This document shows positions 16,593 to 24,104 of a stretch of DNA of 64,000 bases, piece by piece. Origin of the DNA: Hymenobacter sediminicola (GTDB lineage Bacteria > Bacteroidota > Bacteroidia > Cytophagales > Hymenobacteraceae); assembly GCF_014250515.1 (NCBI RefSeq), contig NZ_CP060202.1:2477001-2541000 (forward strand), in the 5' to 3' direction. A program made the translations under genes and the position numbers. The notes beneath the pieces were generated by a model. The model saw nothing but the letters and a program-made list of their open reading frames with translations, was not told the DNA's origin and made no database searches. How positions within the stretch are numbered: position 1 is the stretch's first letter; each line of letters starts with the position of its first letter.

Positions 16593-17240
16593 ATGGCTTC
16601 ACGATGGAAAGCTTTGCCGGTTTCTGCCTCTACCCAACCTTTGGGCGGGGCACAGGTGCGCCATTCATCCTTCCGCAAAGCCGGACTGCTGGCGTGTGCC
16701 CCGCTTCTACTCTTGATGACAGCTTGCTTCGAACTACGCGACCCGGAGCCAGCCGCCGCCGCCAGCGACTGGCTTCCGCCCACCCAGATTGATATTCTGC
16801 TGGCCAACTTTACTACGGCCGTGCAAACGCTGAACGTAGTGAACTATGAGCGGACGCTTACCGGGCCACAGTACCGCTTCATTCCTGATCCTACGGCTGC
16901 CGGCACCGCTACCACGCTGTTTGCCAACTGGAGCGTGAACGAGGAGCGTGACTACCTGAACGGCCTGCGCCGCCGCTCCCCTGCCAGCAGCCAAAACCAA
17001 CTAACGCTCAGCAGCCGGCGCGACCAGTTTTTCACGGCTGATTCGGCGGAGGTTTCGGCGCTTTATCAACTAAAAATCACGCAGACTGATACGGCTTTCC
17101 GGGCGACGGTGCTGGAAGGCAACATCCGGCTGCTGGTGCGCCGCCGCAACAACGAGTGGAAAATAGCCAGTTGGCGCGACCAGCGTACGTCTAACACCAT
17201 GTGCTGGACGGACTTGAAAAAGTATTTTATTCGCAACTAG
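16593..17240 (+). CDS. NTF2-like lipoprotein (first of a tandem pair)
   Basis: 215 residues from the ATG at 16593. The signal hydrophobic core GLLACAPLLLLMTAC sits unusually far in (about residues 35-49), so the GTG at 16656 may be the true start. After the lipid Cys comes an Ala/Pro linker and an alpha+beta domain ending in LLVRRRNNEWKIASWRDQR, the terminal strand pattern of NTF2/SnoaL-like cone folds. It is probably an outer-membrane-anchored lipoprotein of unknown function. The next gene is a paralogue 54 bp away. No catalytic residues were recognised. Confidence 0.6.
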   Translation: MASRWKALPVSASTQPLGGAQVRHSSFRKAGLLACAPLLLLMTACFELRDPEPAAAASDWLPPTQIDILLANFTTAVQTLNVVNYERTLTGPQYRFIPDPTAAGTATTLFANWSVNEERDYLNGLRRRSPASSQNQLTLSSRRDQFFTADSAEVSALYQLKITQTDTAFRATVLEGNIRLLVRRRNNEWKIASWRDQRTSNTMCWTDLKKYFIRN

Positions 17241-17294
17241 CAACGCCGTACTGCTGAGCTTGCTGAAGTTTGACGGGGAATTCTACGCTTTCCA

Positions 17295-17849
17295 ATGCCT
17301 GATCTTTTGCCACCTGCGCTTTCTGGCTGTCGTCGTAGCCGTATGGTGGGCGGTGGATTGGCCGTGGGAGCTGTGCTGGCGGGCTGCAACCCTTTCGCGC
17401 CGGGCCTTGATGATATGCCCACCGACCCCAACCAGCTACTCGGCAACCCCGTGACCGTGCGCGGCTTCTTCGACCGGTTCCGGAGTGCCTACCAGCTGCG
17501 CGACTCCACCCTCTACGGCCAGCTCCTCGACCGGCGCTTCACGTTCACCTACCGCGACTTCGCGGCTAACGTGGACCGTACATGGAACCGAGACGTGGAA
17601 ATATCCACTACCTACAAGCTGTTCAGAGCCGCCCGCACCGCCAACCTGCAGTGGACTCAGTACCTGCCCACTACCGACACGCTGTTTTCGGATACGCTAG
17701 TGTATGTCGAAAGGTCCTTCCAGCTCAGCATCGAGCAGCGCGACAACCAGCAGTTCCAGGGAGCCGGCTCGGCGCGGCTGGTGCTGGTACGCAAGCAGAA
17801 GGGCGACCCATGGCGCATGCGCAGCTGGTACGACCGAAGCGAGTTTTAG
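17295..17849 (+). CDS. NTF2-like lipoprotein (second of a tandem pair)
   Basis: 184 residues. The N-terminus GCRRSRMVGGGLAVGAVLAGC has an RR pair before the hydrophobic core and a lipobox LAGC, so it may be a Tat-type lipoprotein. The body parallels the upstream gene: a VRGFFDRFRSAYQLRD N-terminal helix, a SFQLSIEQRD strand and a terminal ARLVLVRKQKGDPWRMRSW. Conservation is low but the order of elements is the same, so the pair probably arose by duplication. It is likely cotranscribed with the upstream gene. Function is unknown. Confidence 0.6.
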   Translation: MPDLLPPALSGCRRSRMVGGGLAVGAVLAGCNPFAPGLDDMPTDPNQLLGNPVTVRGFFDRFRSAYQLRDSTLYGQLLDRRFTFTYRDFAANVDRTWNRDVEISTTYKLFRAARTANLQWTQYLPTTDTLFSDTLVYVERSFQLSIEQRDNQQFQGAGSARLVLVRKQKGDPWRMRSWYDRSEF

Positions 17850-17866
17850 CAGCGCCAGCTGCCTAG

Positions 17867-18097
17867 TTAGAGCGACTCGTAGAAAGCCTGCTCCCGCTCC
17901 TGGGCGTTGCGCTTTTTCCGTTGATTGCGCGCAAACAGCCAATAAATTCCGACGCATACTGCCACTACCATCCCACCAACCAGTAGCAACACCAATAGCG
18001 CCAACTGCTCTAGGGTGTCGCCGAGGTTGTCGAACTTCTCCGCCCGGGCGGTAGAGGCACCTAACAGCAGCAGAAATAGCAGAGTCCTCTGTTTCAA
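17867..18097 (-). CDS. Small membrane protein (76 residues, TTG start)
   Basis: No ATG or GTG is in frame near the start, but a TTG at 18097 opens a coherent protein. It has a signal-peptide-like LLFLLLLGASTARA, an acidic stretch (EKFDNLGDTLEQ), one strong membrane segment (ALLVLLLVGGMVVAVCVGIYW), and a basic tail NQRKKRN. The layout is like small CcmD/CcoQ-type or cytochrome-assembly membrane peptides, but no family was recognised. It begins 23 bp after the stop of the FKBP gene on the same strand, so the two are probably cotranscribed. Confidence 0.45.
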   Translation of the reverse strand: MKQRTLLFLLLLGASTARAEKFDNLGDTLEQLALLVLLLVGGMVVAVCVGIYWLFARNQRKKRNAQEREQAFYESL

Positions 18098-18120
18098 GAA
18101 TTCGGGCGTTTGGCGCTGTA

Positions 18121-18672
18121 CTATTGCAGATTCGTGAGCTCGACGTCGAAGCGCAGAGGGGAATCCGGCGGAATGAGGTTGCCGGCCCCACTCGGGCCAT
18201 AGGCCCAGGCCGAGGGAATCAGCAGAATGGCCTTTTCGCCCTTGCGCATCAGCCCAATACCCTCTTCCCAACCCGGAATTACCTGGTTTGCACCCAGCGT
18301 AAAGATAAAGGGCACGGGGCGTCCATCGGGGCCAAGACGTGACTGGTCGAATACCTGGTTTGTGAGCAGCATGCCTTTGTAGACCACGGAAGCCGTCTGG
18401 CCGTTTCGTGGCAGGTCGCCGGTGCCCGCTACTTTAGTCACGATGCACACGCCTGAGGGCTGGCGGCGTACGTTTACGAAGCTGCTGTCGGCAATGTACT
18501 TGGCAATAGCCACCGAATCGGCCCGTAACACCTGTTTCTGGCGCTGCAACGCCTGGGCATTCAGGGCATCAATATCAATGCTATTTCCACCGCAGGAAAC
18601 CAGCAGTAGCGGCGTCAGAAACGAAAGCAAGCCGCCGGTCAGGCGCTTGATAGAAGAGTGCGAGTAAAGCAT
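18121..18672 (-). CDS. FKBP-type peptidyl-prolyl cis-trans isomerase lipoprotein
   Basis: 183 residues. The signal peptide ends with lipobox LLVSC. A short helical linker is followed by an FKBP domain (about 75-183): VYKGMLLTNQVFDQS, VIPGWEEGIGLMRKGEKAILLIPSAWAYG and IPPDSPLRFDVEL. The VIPGWEEG and AYG motifs form the active pocket. It catalyses proline isomerisation of envelope proteins, probably from the outer or inner membrane face. It is the upstream gene of a likely two-gene unit with the small membrane protein at 17867-18097. Typical of the many lipid-anchored FKBPs in Bacteroidota. Confidence 0.9.
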   Translation of the reverse strand: MLYSHSSIKRLTGGLLSFLTPLLLVSCGGNSIDIDALNAQALQRQKQVLRADSVAIAKYIADSSFVNVRRQPSGVCIVTKVAGTGDLPRNGQTASVVYKGMLLTNQVFDQSRLGPDGRPVPFIFTLGANQVIPGWEEGIGLMRKGEKAILLIPSAWAYGPSGAGNLIPPDSPLRFDVELTNLQ

Positions 18673-19133
18673 ACTAGGTTGATGGGAAGTTCTTACGGGT
18701 TAGGGAGCGACAGACGTGGCCGAAGGTTGCACAACCGGCAGCCTCGCCACAGAGGAGCTGGGCTGCTCCTGCTTCTGCTACAGCCCCCCCCAAAAGTAAC
18801 ACCAGAAACCCGAGCAAGCCTGCAGACTATGGGGCATGGGGTTCTTTCTGGGTTTGCGCGGTACGTCCTCCTCGCTTCGTCAGCTTGAAATAGTATGCTC
18901 AACATACCTGCTTACTCAGCAGGCTGCTGCCCCGCTTTCTACCAGCCATTTCTGTTCGTTCGGCATGGCTGGCTGTGCCGTGGCCAAGCGGTAATCTGCT
19001 TGAGGATGCGAAGCCAGCAAGACGGCTAGGACATTTGCGCAGCGGGGATGAAAGCTAAATGATAAGGGTCACATCGTCTTCAACTCCATCAAACCCCTAT
19101 CTTCCCGGCCTCAATCCTGTTTCCTCTCCTTTT
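18673..19133. other. 461-bp divergent intergenic region, no gene recognised
   Basis: Lies between the divergent FKBP and amino acid permease genes. It holds only short unconvincing ORFs and a tRNA D-arm-like phrase near 18985 that does not fold into a tRNA. No repeat, terminator or clear TAnnTTTG box was seen. Confidence 0.5.
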
Positions 19134-20591
19134 ATGTCCGAAAAGCAAGGCCATTTTCAGCGGGCCATCACGCTGTTTGACGCCATCATGATTGTAACCG
19201 GCAGCATGATTGGCTCCGGTATTTTTATTGTGTCGGCCGGTATTGCGCGGCAGGTTGGCTCGGCGGGCTGGCTGCTGGTCGTGTGGCTGATTACCGGGTT
19301 TATTACGCTGGCGGGCGCCGTGAGCTACGGCGAGCTGGCCGCCATGTTCCCGAAGGTGGGCGGACAGTACGTGTACCTGCGCGAGGCCTACAACAAGCTG
19401 GTGGCCTTCCTCTACGGCTGGTCGTTGTTTCTCGTGATTCAGACCGGTGTAATTGCGGCGGTGGCGGTGGCATTTGCACGCTTTGTGGGGGTGTTGGTGC
19501 CGTGGTTCTCGGAGGCCAACGTGCTGTTTGAAATCGGGCCGCTGAAGTTCTCCACCGTTATGCTGCTGGCCATCATCATGCTGGTGGGCCTCACGTGGGT
19601 GAACTCACGCGGGGTGCGCGGCGGCAAGCTGATTTCCAACATTTTCGGCAGCACCAAGCTGGTGGCGCTGGCGCTGCTCATTCTATTCGGGCTGGCCTTA
19701 GGCATCAACGACCAGGCCGTGAGCCTCAACTTCCATGATATGTGGAACGCCGTAAGCTACGATGCTGCCGGCCAGGGCACCCCGCTCACTACCTGGGGCC
19801 TGATCGGGGCCATCGGGCTGGCCATGACCGGCTCCCTGTTCAGCTCCGATGCCTGGAACAACATCGGCTTCTCCGGCGACGAAATCGTGCGGCCCGAGCG
19901 CACGATTGTACTTAGCATGGCCATCGGCACGGGTATCGTAACGGGGCTGTATCTGCTTATCAACCTGGTGTACCTGCTGGTACTGCCCATGCACGGCGAC
20001 CCGGCCGCGGCCGCCACCGACATCATGAGCCGCGGCATCATGTACGCCGCCGATGAGCGGGTGGGCACGGCCGTAGCGGGTAGCATTCTGGGCAGCATCG
20101 GGGCGGGCCTGATGGCGGTCCTGATTATGATCAGCACGTTTGGAGCCAACAACAGCATTATCCTGAGCGGCGCCCGCGCCTACTATGCCATGGCCAAAGA
20201 CGGCTTGTTCTTCCCCCGCATGGCTCGCCTCAATAAGTTTGGCGTACCGGGTGTGGCGCTGTGGGCGCAGTGCATCTGGGCCTGTGGGCTGTGCCTGTCG
20301 GGCTCCTATGGGCAGCTCCTGAACTACGTCATGTTCTCGGTGATTCTGTTCTATGTCATCACCATCATTGGCATTTTCATTCTGCGCCGCACCCGGCCCG
20401 ACGCTCCCCGGCCCTACCGGGCCCTGGGCTATCCAGTCATTCCTATGCTCTACGTGGTGCTGGCTTCTGCTTTCTGCATTATCCTGCTCGTGTCGCCGGC
20501 CACGGCTCGCGACGCCGGCCTTGGGCTCGGGCTAGTAGCGTTAGGCGTACCGGTATATTTCCTGTTTGGCAAGCGCTTCGGCGGGCAATAG
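19134..20591 (+). CDS. APC-family amino acid permease
   Basis: 485 residues from the ATG at 19134, with about 12 hydrophobic segments. The first carries the APC signature TGSMIGSGIFIVSAG (substrate-binding GSGIF loop), and FPKVGGQYVYLREA follows TM3. The pattern resembles LAT/SteT-type exchangers (SerThr or neutral amino acid antiporters). It would move amino acids across the inner membrane. The gene stands alone, with a strong terminator directly after it. The 25-residue in-frame extension upstream (ATG at 19059) was rejected since APC proteins start just before the first membrane helix. Substrate is not predictable. Confidence 0.88.
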   Translation: MSEKQGHFQRAITLFDAIMIVTGSMIGSGIFIVSAGIARQVGSAGWLLVVWLITGFITLAGAVSYGELAAMFPKVGGQYVYLREAYNKLVAFLYGWSLFLVIQTGVIAAVAVAFARFVGVLVPWFSEANVLFEIGPLKFSTVMLLAIIMLVGLTWVNSRGVRGGKLISNIFGSTKLVALALLILFGLALGINDQAVSLNFHDMWNAVSYDAAGQGTPLTTWGLIGAIGLAMTGSLFSSDAWNNIGFSGDEIVRPERTIVLSMAIGTGIVTGLYLLINLVYLLVLPMHGDPAAAATDIMSRGIMYAADERVGTAVAGSILGSIGAGLMAVLIMISTFGANNSIILSGARAYYAMAKDGLFFPRMARLNKFGVPGVALWAQCIWACGLCLSGSYGQLLNYVMFSVILFYVITIIGIFILRRTRPDAPRPYRALGYPVIPMLYVVLASAFCIILLVSPATARDAGLGLGLVALGVPVYFLFGKRFGGQ

Positions 20592-20607
20592 TAGCCTCCA
20601 CAACGGT

Positions 20608-20653
20608 CCAAAAGAAAAGCCGCTCTGGATGTCCGGAGCGGCTTTTCTTTTGG
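20608..20653. terminator. Terminator after the amino acid permease
   Basis: 18-bp perfect stem (20608-20625 with 20636-20653) with A-rich and T-rich flanks, placed between converging genes, so probably bidirectional. Confidence 0.88.
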
Positions 20654-20674
20654 AAATTCACTTCCTGACGACAA

Positions 20675-21379
20675 CTACCGGCGCCGGCGTTTGCCGTTTT
20701 CGCTGGGCAGCAGCGTTACGTTAACGGGCTGTGAGCCACGGGTGCGGACCTCTTGGTCTTGGTAGCCACCGTAGCCATACACCAGCGCATTCTCGCCGGC
20801 CGGCACTTCAATGGAATAGTTGCCATTGGCATCGGTTCCAGTGCCCTTGCGCGAACCTTTTACCAGAACGGTAGCACCAGCCAATGGCCGGCCGTTCTCG
20901 TCCAGAATCCGGCCGGAAAGCGTCACATTAGCGGGGGCCGCAGCTGCTTCGGGCGCGGCGGCCGGAGCGGCGGCTTCCGATACAGGGGCGGCTTCAGTTG
21001 TCCCTACCGACTCGGTGGTCCGGGTAGCCAGATTGCCATCGATGGTAGTGCGGGTAACTGCTTTCTTGGTCTTATCGGTGGCAGGCTTGGTTGTTGCATC
21101 TTCGGTTACAGCAGCCACAGCAGCGGTAGCGGCCGGCTCATCGGCGGGGCGGGTGCCCGTCACGCTGGCTTCATCGAGCATAACGGACGGCATAACGTTG
21201 GTGATGACCCGCCGCCCGCCGGAGCCGGGCAAAAACATGTAGCCAACGATGGCCAGCAGCAGAATTGCCCCAACGATAATGGCCAAACGGCCGTTGCCGG
21301 AGGACAGAGAATCCTCTTCACTCAGCAGCGTGCCGGCTTCGTCGGTTTCGGGTTCAGGGAGAGTATATTTTGAGGGCAT
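20675..21379 (-). CDS. Membrane protein with a CarboxypepD_reg-like beta-sandwich domain
   Basis: 234 residues from the ATG at 21379. A short acidic cytoplasmic N-terminus and one membrane segment (LAIIVGAILLLAIVGYMFL, about 33-51) precede a long Ala/Thr-rich low-complexity stretch (60-150). The C-terminal domain is LSGRILDENGRPLAGATVLVKG ... GTGTDANGNYSIEVPAGE, a CarboxypepD_reg/CNA-B-like domain of the kind that begins SusC/TonB receptors (motif given in part). Here it is displayed on an inner-membrane anchor instead of a TonB plug. Function is unknown; scaffold or surface interaction is possible. Confidence 0.7.
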   Translation of the reverse strand: MPSKYTLPEPETDEAGTLLSEEDSLSSGNGRLAIIVGAILLLAIVGYMFLPGSGGRRVITNVMPSVMLDEASVTGTRPADEPAATAAVAAVTEDATTKPATDKTKKAVTRTTIDGNLATRTTESVGTTEAAPVSEAAAPAAAPEAAAAPANVTLSGRILDENGRPLAGATVLVKGSRKGTGTDANGNYSIEVPAGENALVYGYGGYQDQEVRTRGSQPVNVTLLPSENGKRRRR

Positions 21380-21624
21380 GCGAAAAAATAAAATGGTGGG
21401 AAAATGCTCAGAACAGCCCCTTCCTGAGCCCGTAGATTGCACAGTATTTCTGTGCAACCCCGGCCGGACTCAGCACGGGTCCCTAAAGATATATGATTAG
21501 TCCCATGCCATCCTAATAATGCTGCAGCCGACTTAATTTCATGACTGGCGGGACGCTGCCACGTGTTTCGGCTAAGACGGATGCTGCTGGGCAGCCAACC
21601 GCTTCGGCTTGCATTAGCATCAAC

Positions 21625-21654
21625 AAAAAAGCCCCGTTCCTTGCGGAGCGGGGC
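21625..21654 (-). terminator. Terminator after the hydrophilic protein gene
   Basis: Stem gccccgttcc (21631-21640) with ggagcggggc (21645-21654), one mismatch. A T6 tract follows on the reverse strand (A-run 21625-21630). Confidence 0.85.
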
Positions 21655-21680
21655 CAGTTACATGCTGTGTTTCGGAGGGC

Positions 21681-22094
21681 TTAGTCCTGCACCGGTTTGG
21701 CCGGCCCGCTGGGCGAGTCTTCCCCAAACTTTTGCTCCCGGGTACGCAACTGGTGGTCCAGCTCAATGCTGCCTTCCGACTCAAAACCGGGCCCTTGTGC
21801 CTGCTCGCCGGCTGCGTGGTGCTCGTTGCCGCCTTGCGGCTCGGTTTCGCTGCCTCCAATGTGCAAGTTTTCAAGCTGGTCTTTCTGGTCGCTGCGTTGG
21901 GTATAGCCACCGGCGCCCTGGTTGCGGTGCGCCGAAGCATCATCGGCGCTCTTGCCGTTGCTTTGGTCAGCTTTGAATTCCTTTTCCTTTTCGAGCTGCT
22001 CATTGTGAGCAGCCGGTTTTCCTTCCGTTATTTTGCTGTTTTCCTTGTCTTTATCGTTAATGTCGTCTTTACCGAACAGGTTATCAAGCATCAT
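21681..22094 (-). CDS. Highly charged, low-complexity hydrophilic protein
   Basis: 137 residues with no hydrophobic segment, rich in Lys, Glu, Asp, Gln and Gly (KDDINDKDKENSK; ADQSNGKSADD; SETEPQGGNEH). Composition recalls intrinsically disordered stress or desiccation proteins (hydrophilin-like) rather than an enzyme. The gene has two adjacent ATGs (22094 and 22091) and a clear terminator. An opposite-strand ORF covers the same DNA but lacks protein-like sequence. Functional assignment is not possible. Confidence 0.55.
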   Translation of the reverse strand: MMLDNLFGKDDINDKDKENSKITEGKPAAHNEQLEKEKEFKADQSNGKSADDASAHRNQGAGGYTQRSDQKDQLENLHIGGSETEPQGGNEHHAAGEQAQGPGFESEGSIELDHQLRTREQKFGEDSPSGPAKPVQD

Positions 22095-22414
22095 GGCCGT
22101 GAGAATTTAGAGTGAAGCAGATTGCCGTTTTGCTTTACGCGCGGACTGGACCGAGGTTGTACCACGCTGCCCGGCTAATTGCATTCCGCTAACTCCGTTG
22201 CGCGCCCCTTCTGGCTAAGCCGGCAAACCGGCAGCCGAACCGTCCCCGTATGAGTAGAGTCGCCAACAGAAGGCATCATGCAGGAGCAGAAGTCAGCGGC
22301 TGGCAGTTGTTCGAGTGGTGATTGGGACGGCCGACCGGTGCAGCAGCAATTTCTTGCTCACCTTTGCGCTGGCTGTGCCTACTACCCTGGTCATTCCACC
22401 ATATTTTCTTCTCA
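22095..22414. other. 320-bp divergent intergenic region, nothing recognised
   Basis: Separates the divergent hydrophilic-protein gene and the FAD oxidoreductase. It must contain both promoters, but no clear TAnnTTTG/TTTG pair or hairpin was found. Confidence 0.4.
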
Positions 22415-23710
22415 ATGCATCTGGTTATCATCGGCAATGGCATTACGGGCGTCAGCTGTGCGCTGACGGTGCGCCGGCTGCAGCCCGAAGCCCGCATTAC
22501 GCTCGTGTCAGACGAGACGCCGCACCACTACTCGCGCACGGCACTGATGTATGTGTACATGGGACACCTGCGCCCGCAGGATATCAAGCCATATGATGAC
22601 TGGTTCTGGCCCGAAAACCGGCTGGAGCTGGTGTATACCACCGCTACCGCCCTCGACACCGACCGCAAAGCTCTTTCGCTGAGCAACGGCCAACACCTCT
22701 CCTACGACAAGCTACTGCTGGCTACGGGCTCCGTCAGCCGCACCTACGGCTGGCCCGGCCAGGAGCTTGTGGGCGTGCAGGGCCTGTATTCACTGCCCGA
22801 CCTGGAGCAGATGCACCGCCACACGCACGGCATAGCGCGGGCCGTGGTAGTGGGTGGCGGCCTGATTGGGATTGAACTGGCCGAAATGCTGCATTCGCGT
22901 GGAATTGCCGTGACGGTGCTCGTGCGCGACGACCGGTACTGGGGCTCCGTGCTGCCAGCTGCCGAAGCGGCCCTGATAGACCAGCAACTCCGCGAGCATC
23001 ATATTGATGTGCGCTACGGGACTGGGCTGGCGGAAATACTAGGTACTGATGGCCATGTACGGGCCGTGCGCACCAGCCACGGCGAGGAAATCGAGTGCCA
23101 ATGGGTAGGACTGGCCACTGGCGTCACGCCCAATCTGGACCTGGCGGCCTCGTGCGCTACACTAGAAACCGACCGGGGCATTCTGGTAGACGATTACCTG
23201 CAAACCAGTGCCCCCGATGTGTACGCCGCCGGCGACTGTGCCCAGCATCGGCAACCGGCCGCCGGTGAAGTACCCATTGAGCAACTCTGGTATACGGGCC
23301 GCATGCAGGGCGCAACCGTGGCGCATACCCTTTGTGGGCTACCTACCCGCTACCGCCGCGGTCCGTGGTTCAACTCGGCCAAGTTCTTTCACCTCGAATA
23401 CCAGACCTACGGCCGTGTGCCGGCTGAGCCGGAGCCGGGCGAATCCGCTTGTTACTGGCAGCACCCAAACGGGCGCCATGCATTGCGTATTACCTTCCGG
23501 CCAGCCCAAAACAATGCCGTAACGGGCGTAAATGCCATGGGCATACGGCAGCGCCACGAAGTATGGGAGGCGTGGCTGCGGGCCGAGACTCCGGTGCAGC
23601 AGGTGTTGGCCCAGCTCGGCAAAGCCAATTTCGACCCTGAGTTCTTCCGCCGCCACGAACCTGACATGTTACGCTCGTTTAAGCAGCAACTGGTGGCGGC
23701 TTATACGTAA
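22415..23710 (+). CDS. FAD/NAD(P)-dependent oxidoreductase
   Basis: 431 residues from the ATG at 22415. FAD-binding GxGxxG at 7-12 (GNGITG), a second dinucleotide motif GGGLIG at 147-152 for NAD(P)H, and the conserved YAAGDCAQ near residue 270. The pair of Cys found in disulfide reductases is absent, so it is of the NirB/rubredoxin-reductase/ferredoxin-reductase type. The C-terminal 130 residues (YRRGPWFNSAKFFHLEYQTYG) form a dimerisation or extra domain. It probably passes electrons from NAD(P)H to a redox protein. The small membrane protein and polyferredoxin that follow (77 and 89-bp gaps) suggest the acceptor is the membrane iron-sulfur protein. Acceptor identity is inferred. Confidence 0.75.
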   Translation: MHLVIIGNGITGVSCALTVRRLQPEARITLVSDETPHHYSRTALMYVYMGHLRPQDIKPYDDWFWPENRLELVYTTATALDTDRKALSLSNGQHLSYDKLLLATGSVSRTYGWPGQELVGVQGLYSLPDLEQMHRHTHGIARAVVVGGGLIGIELAEMLHSRGIAVTVLVRDDRYWGSVLPAAEAALIDQQLREHHIDVRYGTGLAEILGTDGHVRAVRTSHGEEIECQWVGLATGVTPNLDLAASCATLETDRGILVDDYLQTSAPDVYAAGDCAQHRQPAAGEVPIEQLWYTGRMQGATVAHTLCGLPTRYRRGPWFNSAKFFHLEYQTYGRVPAEPEPGESACYWQHPNGRHALRITFRPAQNNAVTGVNAMGIRQRHEVWEAWLRAETPVQQVLAQLGKANFDPEFFRRHEPDMLRSFKQQLVAAYT

Positions 23711-23787
23711 GCCCAAAGTACAGCAGGGCAACAGGCCTCGCCTCTGCAGACTTCCTTTTCTCTTCTCAGTTATTCCGTAAAAGCGCC

Positions 23788-24015
23788 GTGGATTTCTCTA
23801 AACTTTACCGCCCGAGTGCCCTCAACAGCTTTCAATTCATTGCCGTGACGGGCCTGATTATGAGTGCCGGTGCCCACCTGATTCTGCATTTCTTCGCCGA
23901 CCGCACGCTGCCGGGCTACAACTGGCTTTACGTCTGCTGGGCGGCGCTGTATGTGATAGGCTCACTGCTGAACCTGTTCGGCAAGCCCGACCAAGGCCAC
24001 CATCACCATCATTAG
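23788..24015 (+). CDS. Small two-helix membrane protein with His5 C-terminus
   Basis: 75 residues from a GTG at 23788. Two hydrophobic segments (about 17-36 and 45-64: FIAVTGLIMSAGAHLIL; WLYVCWAALYVIGSLLNLF) are followed by a soluble tail ending GKPDQGHHHHH. The natural five-histidine tail could bind a metal or haem, or be a spacer. It lies between an FAD oxidoreductase and a membrane polyferredoxin, probably in one transcription unit, so a small subunit or assembly partner of that redox complex is likely. No family recognised. Confidence 0.6.
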   Translation: MDFSKLYRPSALNSFQFIAVTGLIMSAGAHLILHFFADRTLPGYNWLYVCWAALYVIGSLLNLFGKPDQGHHHHH

Positions 24016-24104
24016 GAGCACCTTTCGCATTCCTATTTTCGTCCGTTGCTGCCGCTGAATGACGCGCAGAAAAAGCAGTATCGGTCCGTTGTTGTTGCTT
24101 CTCC

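Noticed and set aside
18967..19018. tRNA-like phrase (gtggccaagcggtaa with gctggct...agccagc ends)
   Set aside because: There is a D-arm-like stretch and short complementary ends, but no anticodon stem, no T-loop GTTCRA and no proper acceptor stem, so it is not a tRNA.
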